From Rhizophlyctis rosea (taxonomy: Eukaryota > Chytridiomycota > Chytridiomycetes > Rhizophlyctidales > Rhizophlyctidaceae), in assembly GCA_027596075.1 (NCBI GenBank), contig JADGJC010000263.1, forward strand, positions 1-57,953: DNA of 57,953 bases, given 5' to 3'. The notes under the pieces were generated by a model, which did not search any database, was not told the origin of the DNA, and saw only the letters and a program-made list of their open reading frames with translations. The translations under genes and the position numbers were made by a program. Of the stretch, positions 14,847 through 26,690 are shown one piece after another (the first letter of the stretch is position 1; each line of letters opens with the position of its first letter).

Positions 14847-15681
14847 GGACCCTTGGCGTGCGTTCAGCGGTTAGCATAGTAGCCGGAAGCCCAGGAAAAG
14901 TGGCAAACAAGGATTTGGGAACGAAGTTGCATACTTGCAGTGAGCTTGAGCTTAGTGGGATGCGGCAAACCTAAAAGCATACCCTTGTGATTCATATCAG
15001 TCGGTCGTCAATGCAAAATTCCTTTGAACAATCTGAACGATCCAAAGTTTTTGGCAAGGGATTTCTTCTCAATTTGTGAATCTACCGCCAACGCACACCC
15101 CAACATGTCTACCGTCAGAAACTGACAGAGTCCATTCCCTAATCGGTCTGCGAGGCATAGTAACCATGCGGTCTAGCAGCGACGACCATGAGTTTCATGT
15201 TGACCAAAGTTCTCAACTGCCCAACTGCGCCCGCCATCTGCGCGTCGCCGTTTAATGAGATCATATATGTGACCTCAGATGTGGTGGACGGAAGAGAAAG
15301 TTAATGCCAAGTTAGATTTACGGGTTGACCAGGAAGCGGAGTGGGTGAGAGTTGTCAAGAATGAAATTACTCGAGGGAAGTGCTTTCAAGCCTTCAACAT
15401 GCCAACAAAAAGCCGAATACTGATGGTGGAGTTAAGGAGTTGGGGTTGGGGCAGAATGGAGTACGCATGACGGTGATGTCTAAGAAATTGGAGCCGGCCA
15501 GCTTAAACGCGACAGGTTTAGATTCACTCAGCGACCATTGCAGAACATAGTGAGGAAGTAGAGCCTGCAAAACTCAAAGAAGAGTACAACTGTGTATTTA
15601 CTGATAGTACATACAAGTGTGTAGTTTTGGTTACTGTGCAAAGAAGTTGAGCTCTAGCCCTCCCTAGTATCCCATTCCGAC
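14847..15681. other. Intergenic region
   Basis: No gene supported. A 63-aa open frame at 15279-15470 (+) has no recognisable feature. A tatatata-like stretch lies at 15690-15703, inside the end of the neighbouring minus-strand gene. Confidence 0.5.
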
Positions 15682-16035
15682 TCAGTTGTATATATACATA
15701 TAGTAGCAGGAATCGCAATCAATCCTATCCCTAATGGCGTCAAAGCATTCGCCGCACACCTTCAACTTGCAGTCACGGTTGTTGCATTGGTACACTGCGA
15801 AAGGACCCTTGCAAAGCTGGCACTGCTGGTCCGGCGCGCAGATCGCACAGATACCGTTGAAGTGGCACTCGGTGCAGGTGAAGAAGTGGCATATTCCGCA
15901 CCAGAGGGCCACTGCGGGGTCAACGAAATCGTGGCAGACGTGGCAGACGGACATTGTCCGCCTGTATCTGAGCTTCAGTAGGTATGGGGCGTAGGCATAT
16001 CCGCGACGACGTTGAAAGGGAGTTGGTCCTGCCAT
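15682..16035 (-). CDS. Cysteine-rich 117-aa protein, paralogue A of an unrecognised zinc-binding-like family
   Basis: I do not recognise the family. The start at 16035 (MAGPTPFQRRRGYAY) was chosen because the paralogue at 17972-18325 begins MTGPTLRERNRR and both frames are then exactly 354 nt. A basic N-terminus of about 35 residues is followed by 16 cysteines in about 80 residues: CHVC, CGIC, CTECH, CAICA, CQLCKGP, then single C, C, CGEC and CDSC. The spacing resembles paired treble-clef or RING/B-box-like zinc knuckles, so zinc binding is the natural inference. There is no signal peptide at this start. The upstream 43 codons are open but start at a codon not shared with the paralogue. There is no intron. 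Confidence 0.72.
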   Translation of the reverse strand: MAGPTPFQRRRGYAYAPYLLKLRYRRTMSVCHVCHDFVDPAVALWCGICHFFTCTECHFNGICAICAPDQQCQLCKGPFAVYQCNNRDCKLKVCGECFDAIRDRIDCDSCYYMYIYN

Positions 16036-17971
16036 GACTGCAGTGAGACGGGTGGTTGCGGTACTGACGTTTGAATATAAGGCAAAACCAAGCCAGGCGG
16101 GAGAGTAGTTCTGCAATTGATGGGTTTGCGAAGTTGTAAATGAGTGAACTGATAAGGGTGACAAGGCATATAGGGCTTCAACATTTACCTGTGTGGGCTC
16201 AGTGTTGGAGGGGATGGTGTGTCAGCATACTACGGGTGGTGGATCAGTCAAAGAGGTTGAAGCAATTAATGGATTGAATCGCCACTACAAGCAAAGTAAG
16301 CAACAGCGCTGAGCTGAGAGATGTGCATTGCACGCGCCTCAAAGATAAATGAAATGTCCATCTAAACGACAAAACCGTCAACGCGTTATCAACCAGCAAC
16401 TGCTCTCATTGATAACTAATCGGAGATGGAGTGCAGGCTGAGGGTCTTTGCTTCAAAATAGGTTGCGCCCAATCTGTTTGGACGGGATGTCCGGGCCCAG
16501 TTCTAAATCAGGAGTGTCGAAGGGTAAATCACAGCTCACTTGAATGGCATTCTGACCATCAGATGCAGATGGGTTGACAGTCCGCTTCGGCATTGTAAAC
16601 AGAGCATTTGTTTGACTGAAAAGCGGCAACTTCCAGCATCAGCATCAATGATTAGACCATTTTGTGAGGATCTTGCAACCTTTCATTGGCTGCAAATATA
16701 ACACCCACAAATTTTGCGATTTTAGGCTGCTGCGCAGCTGACATCAGCAGCGTGCGCCACAACTGTTGTCCTTTTGTACTTTGTACGAGCGCGGAAGCAA
16801 GTGCCCCAGAGAAGGAGCAGGCTCTATACATAGACTATCCGGACGCCGCGCCCTCCCCACAGCAGCGTCGCCAGCGAGTGCTCCATCCCTAAACTCAGAA
16901 CAGAAAGTAAACGAAGTGGATTTGACGCGATTGTTTGCTTCCGGTGGCAACCTCAAAGGAGCAGGTTGTTGGGGGGGAACCTAATACAGGTTGGGCCTTT
17001 CTTACTTTTGCCCTGAGGGCCTAGCAGATGTATACAAGAGTTAGAGGCGGGATATGGTCTGAGGATCGCTGAGAAGACCAAGGGATTGATGTATATCGCT
17101 GATAGATCCTTTTGGATGGTGATGATGCACTGTGAGCTTGTATATGCTTTTCCTCATAGAGCATCCACCCTCTCGTGATGACACTCGTAGCTGCACCGGT
17201 ATACCTGAATCAGCTTTCTGCAAGCATTGCTAGGCATCTGGTTCATGTGAGTGTTAAGGGCGAGTTTGACTTTGCCAATACGATGCGCCAATCCAATTGT
17301 TGCGGACTTTCGCCCTCGGGGCCGGTGCTGTCGCATGGGCAGACGGCTGGCTTAGCCGGAATGGTCATTACCTCATTGCTGAGGCCTTTCGTGTATGGAA
17401 GCCTTGCATTCCAGTTTTAACCGTTGCCATATGTTACTCCATTCGAATTTGACGAAGTGCGGAGACACATAAACAAAATGATCGATGGCAGACCTGAGAA
17501 TGTACGCATGTCAGACCAGGTCCTACGATCACGACCATATACCCCAATCAGCAAACGAGGGTCTAGGAAATTAGTGAACGGAACGGTTCCATTAGAGCTT
17601 ATGATCAGCTGCTTTCCACAGCTTGCGCTTGGCAGTACTTAGTGATCTTGCTGGCCGGTTTACAGCAACCGGACCATCCATCTATCACCATCCACCAACA
17701 AGTCGATGTAGGCCACCATCTCGGCCATCTCCACAAATACGTAACCCAGTGAGCAAGCCGTCAGCATTCGCCAAGTCCAGCCTACATTTTGAGAATCTTG
17801 CAAAGCACATTGAAGAGCGTGAAGAAGTCAATGGATGAGTACAGGTACTACTATTCGGCACGATTACATACAAGCAGGTATAGTACAAAGTGATTGAGTT
17901 TTACCGCCCCCACCACTCATACCACCCTATTCTCCCACCACCCGTAATACCCTATTCCGGTTCCCCACCCA
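16036..17971. other. Spacer between the cysteine-rich paralogues
   Basis: About 1.9 kb without a supported gene. Short frames at 16686-16892, 17175-17420 and 17424-17642 (+) show no domain or splice logic. The promoter of paralogue A lies at its left end. I see no repeat flanking both paralogues that would show how the duplication arose. Confidence 0.5.
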
Positions 17972-18325
17972 TCAGCAGTATTCACAAGCATCCTTATCCT
18001 TATAATGGTCCCGGCACGCGCGGCACATCGACGCTCTGCAATTGTCGTTCTTGCCGCACAGGAACACCCCGTATGGTCCGGCACAGTGGCTGCAATCCTC
18101 GGTCAGCGCACATCTGTAGCAGACGTTTTCGAGATGGCAATCTGGGCGGGTGTCGCGGCAGCATATGGCACACTCGAAGATTTGTCCGACGGGGTGGTCC
18201 TCGTTGCAGACGTGGCAGGGAAGGGTGGCCATTTTGGGCTTGCGTACTTTGCGTTTGTGTTTGAGTACTTTCTTCGGTGGGTGGGATGAGCGGCGGTTAC
18301 GCTCCCTCAGAGTGGGTCCGGTCAT
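17972..18325 (-). CDS. Cysteine-rich 117-aa protein, paralogue B of an unrecognised zinc-binding-like family
   Basis: Paralogue of the gene at 15682-16035, same strand and same length. From the start MTGPTLRERNRR it has a strongly basic segment (HPPKKVLKHKRKVRKPK) and then 15 cysteines: CHVC, CAIC, one C before H (PDCH), CYRCA, CSHCAGP, single C, single C, CRAC and CEYC at the very end. Aligned with A, the shared frame is CHVC-x10-C-x-IC-x5-CH-x3-C-x2-CA-x4-C-x2-C-x-GP-x2-V-x2-C. Outside these positions identity is low, so the duplication is old or the proteins evolve fast. Zinc binding is inferred. It diverges from the large gene that starts at 19029, with 703 bp between. Confidence 0.72.
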   Translation of the reverse strand: MTGPTLRERNRRSSHPPKKVLKHKRKVRKPKMATLPCHVCNEDHPVGQIFECAICCRDTRPDCHLENVCYRCALTEDCSHCAGPYGVFLCGKNDNCRASMCRACRDHYKDKDACEYC

Positions 18326-19028
18326 GTATTTGCAATGGTTGGTTGATGAGGGGGATGAGGAGCGAACAGGCAGTGAAGAAGGTTCGTATTGTGTTGAGGA
18401 ATTTGAGAAGTTCAGCAACGGCATGCATTTAACGACCTCCAAGAATATAGTTCACGGCTTAGGGGTTGTCGTGGTTGCACGAGCTGATATGCTTGCAAAG
18501 TAAATGTTGCTCCGTCTGCAAGAACGATCCTGTGCAGTCAATTTGTTTGGACTTGATGTTCACTTCCAATCACCAATCATACAAAGTCAATCTGCCCGCC
18601 GCCTGATCCATGCAACGCGTCTCGGTCGATCCCCCCACTTTGCAAACGACCCAAAGCATCGAGGTTGCTTCCTGATTCTTCCACACTAGGTGCCGTGTCC
18701 AGTGGTAAACTGCTGGTCGAGACCGATGGGATCTTCTCAATTTCCCAAAAACAGCATATTGTCCAGTCCAGCGCGCATTGAGATTATCATGAACGCAACA
18801 GGTTGTTTATCAGCGCTGACCAAGCTATCGGTATGTAATAGCCATGTCTGCAATTTGACGTCTGTTGCTGAAGGGTTCAGCTTTGTGAACAGTTGAAGTG
18901 TTAACTCTGCCCTTAGAGCACTGACAACGTCAAATGTTTCGAGATCACAAGTCCTGACAACTGTTCCCTCGCGCTCAGACCTATCAACCATTAGCTACCA
19001 CTGCTCGACACCTTCATTACTCTTCACT
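18326..19028. other. Divergent spacer between paralogue B and the large gene
   Basis: Holds the two start regions and nothing else I can support. Open frames of 61-84 codons here have no recognisable features. Confidence 0.5.
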
Positions 19029-22000
19029 ATGCCTGAAGACCCAGAAGCAGGAGCTACCGCCAACGAATGCAACGATGCATTGGGCGTCACGCGAACAGCC
19101 GGAAAGTGCGACAAGTGCAAAACTCCTATAAAACTGGCGACCGATAGTTTAGGGGAAGTTAGCAAAATCGATTACTCCAACAGTGTCGTCATCTTCAAGG
19201 TCACCGAGGAGGACAACGAGCCCACCTTGGATTTGAAGTCTCATTTGCGTATGACTAAGAGGGAGAAGGCAGCGTTGGTTGCAAAACACGATTACTTGAG
19301 GCCCCGATTTGCAGACAGCGAGGTCACCATGAACAAGGGCCCTTTCGAAAGTATGTGGAATAATTGAATGAAGGCCTGCCAATTGCCTAAATAACCCATC
19401 CCGTCCGGTTCATGCAGATTACGAAGGAGTCGTTCGCCTTCCAGAGGTGCCAGAAAAATACAGACTCGATAAGAAGCTCCGCGTCTATACCCGACGCCGA
19501 TTAACTGAAAAACAGCGACGAATCATCGCCAAGTGGTCCCGTTTGGAATACAAGATGACACCACCGACAAGCTTTAAACAAATTACCCGCATTATCTATT
19601 GCGTGGCCGACGTAGGGTGGATGGCGGCGAAGATGGGCGTGATGCACGAATTGCCGATTCTGGAGCACGTTTTGCGGGCAATTAACTACCAGGGGGACTT
19701 TGGCGAATTTATCAGAGAATTCAACGAGAAAGATTTTGATCGGCGGAGAAAGTATGAGTACTACAGGCATCGATATAAGCGTTTACCTTTTGATGTGGTT
19801 GAATCTCTGGGGGGAGGGTCTGTGGATGGTGCCGATGAGGGTGATGAGGAGGATGAGGAGGATGACGAGGCGGAAGGTGAAGAGACAGTTGCTTCTGAGC
19901 AAATAGACGAAGGGGGCAACTCTTCCAGCTTGGCAAATACGGCAGCCATTGTGTCCGACATCGCTGCGGATAATCGGGAAGGAGGGCAAGGTGGCGGCTC
20001 TTCCAGCACGGCGAATGCGGCTTCTATTACTACCCCGCAGCAGTGGAACGGAGGGAAAATCATAGATTACTGCTCGTTTTACAGGATGCATCGTCGCATT
20101 TTGTTGGTGGTCAGTGAGAGGGCGAAACGTTTGATCATCGACGTCTATTATATCGATATGGCACAATGGGACGCATTACAAAAGATTCCGGACGCGGAGG
20201 AACGCGGAAACAGACAATATGTCTTCCTCCAGCGCCATTACCTGATGACTGCTATCATCAACTTGGCTGGTGAGTGTTGTTAAATGGTCCCAAAGGTTCA
20301 CGTACGCGCAAACTGACATGAAATGTAATGAAAGGTCATGGTATGGCGGCGAACGATGTGGGACCTCGACCTAACTTTCCCGGCTGGAAACCTTTGCGCA
20401 AACACTACGCAGTCCTCTTCTCGCTTTATATCCCAAAATACGATAGTTGGCTCTCCATCTTGAGGTTGGTAACTGCAATTTGTCCAAAACAATAAGACGT
20501 TTTGCTAACAAGAATTCTCAGTCAAAAGCGGGATCTCGGCGTCAGATGGGTCAGGTTGCCACGGCCCGTGGGCCCATACGCTGCTGAGCACTGCGAGTCG
20601 GTGATTCCAAAGCTTACACTGAAATCAGAGAACAGTCTTCGGGAGTGCCGATGCAGATATCACACAGTAGGGGATGACGTTGAACATCGTGTGAAGACTT
20701 CTTGGACGTCCTATTGCATGAACGGCAACATTGTCCGTAACCGGGAAGCGTGGGTGAAGCTCTTGGCGCACATGGTTCAGCTCTCTCGAGAATCGAGGAA
20801 TAATGCTGCCATGGCGAGTCATCCATTTAATGTACCAATATGTGTGGTGAGTAACCGTCTCGATACGCAGGCTTCGACCTGTCAATGGCATTTGGGACCC
20901 ATCTCTGATTTATTTCACCGCTATGACTCTCGAAAGCGGGCTATCATGAAAACCTGCGATCTGACGCCGAATGATAAGGCGTACATAGCAGTCACGGAGG
21001 AGCTGCGAAAACAAGTTAAGTGTGCTCAGAACCCAGGGGGTGAACGAATCGGACCTTCGGACGGTTTTGATACTCCAAAGTGAGTTTGATTTTGAGCTGA
21101 TCGGATTTTATGCGAAGGACATACTAACTGGGAACACTTTAGACGACTGGAGGTACTCTTTGACCGACCAAGAGAAGCACACTGAGATGGTGAAGGCGGA
21201 GAAATGGGATCCGAATATCCGGCTGCTGTTTGATGTTTGCAATCGTACGTTGACAGCTCGAGCAGAGATCTTGGTGTCAATATTCTAAGATTGGCATTTT
21301 TGATTTCGCTAGATGAGCCCGACCAAGCACCATCTACTCCGCCCGACCAAGCGTCAACATCTCCAGAACAGGCACTCGATCAAGATCAAGCCCAATCAAC
21401 ACTTTCCAGCCAAGCGGAGTTAACGACGGCTGCCCAAGCGCTTCACTCACTTCAATCAATCCTGCCCATCGAAGACGTAGCTCCCATGCTTGTGGACCCC
21501 GACGCTCAATCAACACCGCCTCAATCAACACCGCCCGCCAAAAGTCGTAACTATCCCAAACTCCCCACAATCCCCGAAATCCTACGATTACAATCCAACT
21601 CCAACCCGGCAGACCCAAACCGCTCACCCACCGAGTTGTGGGATGCATTACAGCTGTACACGTATGTCGCCAAGTACACGCAGGGAGTGGTCGACCGCCA
21701 TGGCGTCGACGTATGGGGGAGGCAGCGGTCAGGACATACGTATGTGCTACACAAAGCGGGGTATAGTGTGGACGAGTTTATGGTGTGGCCTTCAGATTCG
21801 TCCGCACAGATTCCTTGTTTCAATCATCAGATTGTGAGGGCTGATAAGGAGAGTAGGGAGGCAAAGAAGGCGGCTCAGGCTTTGAAGCGGAAGGCTGCAG
21901 CTGCTGCGCTCCCTGCTGCTGATGGTGGGGCGGAGGCGGATGGTGATGAGGGGGGTGGAGGAGGGAGTGGTAGGAGGATTAGGGCGAGAGTGGATAATGG

Positions 22001-24648
22001 GCAAGAGCAGCAGGATGGGGTGTCCCAACCGGCAGTCTGTGAGTAGTTTTGAGCATATTGTTGGTCTGTGCGTTGGTCACTTTTACTGACTGCAAAACAT
22101 TTCTTTTGAAATAGGGCGGGGACCATCGGAAACCAATGGTGAACAACAATCTGGACCAACAAACGGCGGAGAGGGACTTCCCAACGGAGGACAGTATGAT
22201 CCGATGGCTTTGGATAATGGAACTCCATCGTTTTTGGATGATCTTACAGACTTCGCACCATCTGACGGGACCTTCCGAGACAATCCCGCCAACTGCCATC
22301 AAACGCCAATGTTGTCCCAACCTGAACCGGGTTTCATGGATCAATTGACAGACCCAACCTCACCACCGCCATTCCCGGACATTTTGCTCCCTCAACGGAT
22401 CCCAGCAGACGGCGACAGCTATTCCCAAACACACCTACTTCCCGAAGGCGGATCAGTCCCGACACAAACGGATAGGCTTCCCATCTTTGAAGATGAATCA
22501 ACACCCATGCAAACCGATACACCCCAAAGTCCGGAAGGTCAACCGACTCCATCCCAACGACATCCCCCTACCACCGCCGGAAACGAATATATCCCATACC
22601 AACAATATCAACAATATCTGCATACCTTCGGTGAGCTTGCCTTCTTCCATTTCCCTGATGAAATTGAAAAGGATACACCCGTCTCACTGGTTGCGTTTTA
22701 CGATATTCTTGATTTGCCATCATGTATGACGTACGATATCAATTCAGCGACGGAAGCTGCGAGGGATATGGCGGCGATGGAGAGGATGGATGGAGGTCAA
22801 GCGAATGGTGGTGGTGCATAGGCGGCTTTAACTGCGCCTGATGGCGTTCAAAGTCTACCAGCTAACGGAAACGGCGTCATCCAGTCGGAACCTCCGTTAT
22901 TGAGGGGTAGCCTCCTAGCTGAGGTCGAACGGTTCCTTCAGCCACATCCATCGTCGGCGACTTCGGATGGTCATAATGGCGCTTCTCAAGTATTGCCAGC
23001 CAATTGCGACAATGTTGGTCAACCAGAACTTGATTTATCTGGCGATATCGACCTTGACGAACTCGACGATTTCTTTGATTTATCTGCGTCGACAGCAGGT
23101 TCAGCTGCACCTAATGCCCAAGTTCCACCACCCGTTACCGGTACCATTCAACCCCAAGCTGCCTCCAACAATATCAACCCGGCCAGTCTCAACCACTTCC
23201 TTGACTTACCTCATGGGACCACCTTGTCGCAACCAAGCCTTACCCCGTTTTCCTCAGCCGGCAGCGCCTCACAACCAACGTCACCCGATACTCAACTTTC
23301 CGCAGCCGTTGGACTCTTTCTTGCCAGAATGGCTGAACAGGAATTATCGTCCACGGGGAACTCCATTAATCCCACAAATCCTGACTGTTCTGCTGCCGGC
23401 GGGAGTATACAATCCACTGGGGAAGTTGTGGAGTCTTCCTCAATGGGTGGTGTCTCGATTGAGAGTAGCGTGCCTGGCAGCACATCGGGAGTTGCCCAGG
23501 AGGATGGAGGCATGGACTTGACCAGTTTTATTGATTTTGACGGGAATGGAAATGGGAAGGAGGCGGAGAAAGGGGAGGTTGTTGAGAAAGGGGAGATTTG
23601 GGTTGGGAACAAGGAGGATATGGATGCGGAGAAGTTGGAGGATGGGGAGATGGGAACATACAAGGAGGGGAGCAAGGAGGGGAAGGGAATGGATGTGTGG
23701 GATGAGAAGGACGAAGATGATGATGATTTGGATGTGGAAAGCATGGTTGGGCATGCTGATGAGGCCATCGATTCCGGGGTTGGTTCGCCATCGTTTGGCA
23801 AGAAGGGTAGCACTGGTTCCGCAGCATCCAAGCAGCGTGATCAAGATGTAAGTTGACTTCGTTTTCGACCGACTTGCTGCACTTTATTGATGTATAATAC
23901 GTCCATACAGATTGATCGCCTGGTAAAAGGTCTTAAAAGCAAAGCATTCTTAACACAAGAAACTCTCGACTGGTTCTTGACGACAAAAGCGCAAGCGGAC
24001 AGCGGGAGCATTACACTGAAAGATGCTGCCCCACTGGACGATCGGATGTACCAACAAGCTTGGAAGGAGACCGACATCTACTTTGGAGCATCTCAATCAA
24101 CCACCAATCCTGCAACTGATGAAGTTGAAGAGCAGGTCAAGTGCCTCATGCGACTTTCCGTTCACAGCAAGAAGAGGGACCAGCATGCCATGATGACGAG
24201 AGGGGTCCAAAGTTTCTTGCAAAACCGGGTGTATCAAAAACTCTGGAAATACTGGAATAGAACTATTCGTGGAACCGACGGAGACGAGCATATACTTCTA
24301 TACTGCGACGACGCTCCTCAGCTGAAGGCGGAGTATCATATATGGTTGACACAAAAACGACGGCTGCCTAAGAACGCCATTTTATCGCAGCGGGACCAGC
24401 AATGGGGCAATTTTATTGAAAGTGTTGGTAGTCAGTATCTTTTGTTGGGTGGGAAATCGGGTGATGGATCGAAAGGTTTCGGAATCAATTTTATGAAAGG
24501 GATGAATGTTGATCACTTGGCGAGGTTCCGGATGATGCTTCAGACGGAGGTGCGGGAAGCTCCAATTGGGAGAGATATGGCGGGATATGCGCCGCTTGTG
24601 GAAGAGGTGCTTCATGGTATTCTGTCTGGTAGAATCTTAGGTGTTTAG
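19029..24648 (+). CDS. Very large acidic protein of unknown function, eight exons, one in-frame TAG
   Basis: I do not recognise the family. Exons 19029-19350, 19418-20269, 20335-20464, 20522 to about 21039, 21143-21244, 21313-22038, 22115-23847 and 23911-24648 join in phase, giving about 1706 codons. Features seen: a lone CDKC motif near residue 30; a basic, structured-looking block (KKLRVYTRRRLTEKQRRIIA, FREFNEKDFDRRRKYEYYR region); an acidic run of D/E around codons 245-265; Ser/Gln/Pro-rich middle; a second acidic/Lys block (KEAEKGEVVEKGEIW); and a C-terminal region with tryptophans (VYQKLWKYWNRTI). The fourth donor is uncertain: the strong GTGAGT at 21080 breaks the frame, whereas a weak GTGAAC at 21040 keeps it. 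TAG at 22819-22821 lies in an otherwise continuous frame; skipping it by an intron 22632-22862 is possible. Nuclear or DNA-binding roles are conceivable but unsupported. Confidence 0.6.
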
Positions 24649-25089
24649 GAGTGAGCTCTTGTATAATATATGTACTTACATTTGAGAAATATGTACGTAC
24701 TGGCTATACTAAGCCGTCACCCGTACGTAGATTGAGAAGAGTAATGCCAGACTTTTTCAGGAGTGATGGGAAGTGAAGCTCTTTGACTTGTTTTCGATCG
24801 GATCCCATTCTCCACCACATATTGCATACCAGGGCCTTTCGCCCCATAGCAAAAAATCCGAGCATATGATTCCTTGCCGTCTCATTTTATGGGTCCATCA
24901 ATATTGTGAACTCTCTCAATGTTCAGAATTGTATGTCCGCAGGAATTAATACTGTGACAACGCATTCAAGACACTTACTGATTCGAAGAGCACATGTTGA
25001 TACTGCTTCTAATAGCTTTGACACATGTTGATTCTGCTTAATTATAGCTTCGGCAACTCGGCTTGACACCGTAAGCCTCCGGGCTTCTC

Positions 25090-25135
25090 CAATCACAGGT
25101 GGGCAGCAAATGTACCGCGGTGCATTTGCTTGCAC
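25090..25135. repeat. 46-bp direct repeat, copy 1
   Basis: Begins caatcacaggtgggcagcaa and continues with atgtaccgcggtgcatttgc ttgcac. It is nearly identical to copy 2 at 25264-25309; the core aggtgggcagcaaatgtacc gcggt is exact. Start-to-start distance is 174 bp. Confidence 0.85.
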
Positions 25136-25263
25136 GTGAGTGAATATAGGCAAATAAGGCCTCGTTGCAAGCCTGCTTCAATTGTCCAATCTTGAACGTA
25201 AGCATGTGTTGATTGACAGAGAACCACGATGATTGGGCTTTGACTCAAGCCCGCACCAAGCAC

Positions 25264-25309
25264 CAATCGCAGGTGGGCAGCAAATGTACCGCGGTACAAT
25301 AGCTTGCAC
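25264..25309. repeat. 46-bp direct repeat, copy 2
   Basis: Second copy of the repeat at 25090-25135; differences cluster in the last third (tgcattt versus tacaata). No coding or terminal-repeat structure was seen around the pair. Confidence 0.85.
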
Positions 25310-25639
25310 ATGACTTATATGTGAAGCTCCTTAATTGTGGAAGTCTGCATGACAAGTTGACAATCATGGCATCATCAGCATTACATTGAGCTGAGCGGGA
25401 TTGACGGAAGGTCCATTGCACCCTCCTCCAATTTCGACCCAATCGGGAAGACACGTGGTTACGACCGAATTAATCAACCCCCAATAAGGGAATTTCCGCA
25501 TCAACTTTCGAATTCGATCGCCACTTGCTGAGCCACATTTTTCGACTTGGCCACATTTCCAAGTCTATATCTTCGCTGCCATTCCCACCTTCTTTGCTCA
25601 CTAGAATTCTTCGGAATTCAAACACATTCCCATGCTCGA

Positions 25640-25675
25640 CACACATTCACATTCACATTCACACACACACACACA
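25640..25675. repeat. Microsatellite (acattc)n-(ac)n
   Basis: About three acattc hexamers followed by seven or more ac dinucleotides. Confidence 0.9.
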
Positions 25676-26163
25676 AGAATCGACTTCCGACATCAATCCA
25701 TCCACCTTCAACTACAACAACAACTTCTGGACTGGCACCAATTCGCTGCTAGTACGGCTGAAGCGGAGCGGCGATAGGTCTTGTCAGGTCCAGAAACCGA
25801 AAAGCTTCGGCTTAATTCTGGATGTGTCATGCTCGAGTCAGTGGCAACACTGATGATGACAGTCTACTTCAACGCTTGCTAGCTGGTCCAGACGAATTCT
25901 TGTGTGTGTCGGCGAGCGCCTAGCACGGATGTGCCAAGGTCACCCTGATGGCGTGGTGGATCACGGTTGTGTGAAGCCACATCAGGTCATTCATACATGC
26001 TTTTCAGCACATTCTCGTGGTCCTTCGGGCAGCGAACCCTGGCCTGATACTCTCAAGACGTTACTCCATACTGATTGTGTCGCTGTTGTGTGGAAACCGG
26101 GCGGCGCTTCAGTCCCTGAGCCTCGTCAAGTTCCTTTTGCTATTGGAACTATAAACACTTTTT

Positions 26164-26225
26164 GCTCTGGCCAATGGTGGACACTACCTTCGGGTCAGTG
26201 ATTGGGTTCGATTCCCATCCCGAGC
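26164..26225 (+). other. tRNA-like remnant (degenerate, 62 nt)
   Basis: The 5' gctctgg can pair with 3' cccgagc at six of seven positions. An A-box-like tggccaatggtgg and a good T-arm, gggttcgattccc, lie between. The element is about ten nucleotides too short for a full tRNA and has no clear cloverleaf anticodon arm, although ttcgggt resembles a proline anticodon loop. It is probably a decayed or partial tRNA, or a chance pairing. Confidence 0.3.
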
Positions 26226-26690
26226 TTTACATGATTGATATCTTTCGTGGTTGTGTGTCTGTTTGGTCATAAAGCTTCGTGATATTATAATATTATTGGG
26301 TTACATCAATGTAGTTGTTTGTCTGTTTGGTCGTCATGGGGTTACATTATCTTTGATTGAGTGTTTGAATGTTTGAATGTCTATCTGCTTTGAGCACAAT
26401 GATGATGCAAAGGAAAAGCCAATTTTGTTAAATGAAAAAACATATACAATCGGAAAGAAGTGTTACACACTTCCGCCCACGACAAACTCGCAAACACTAC
26501 CTACAATGAGGCGCGGCAGCTAGTGAAAAACAAACAACTAAGTACAGGAACTACAGGTAATTCCCATCGCCTAGTCAAAAAGAGAAAAACTGAAGAAGAT
26601 TCCCATCGCGTTGTAAACCCATAATCACCGAGCCCTCCACCGAACCTTCCACCCATAGGAAACTATACTTGGCGGCCGCACGACAACTCC

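Larger units (their letters stand above)
24649..26690. other. Convergent gene-poor region with repeats
   Basis: It lies between the 3' ends of the large gene (+) and the unknown minus-strand gene. It contains the 46-bp direct repeat pair, a near-duplicate of acatgttgat(a/t)ctgctt around 24991-25040, a CA-rich microsatellite and a tRNA-like remnant. The open frame 25902-26201 (+) is not recognised. Confidence 0.6.

Noticed and set aside
20847..20870. Intron at the strong GTGAGT donor in the large gene
   Set aside because: The nearest in-phase acceptor gives a 24-nt intron, too short; the frame is open through it.
23292..23831. 179-codon minus frame opposite the large gene
   Set aside because: Ser/Pro-rich mirror of the acidic, Gly/Glu-rich + strand exon.
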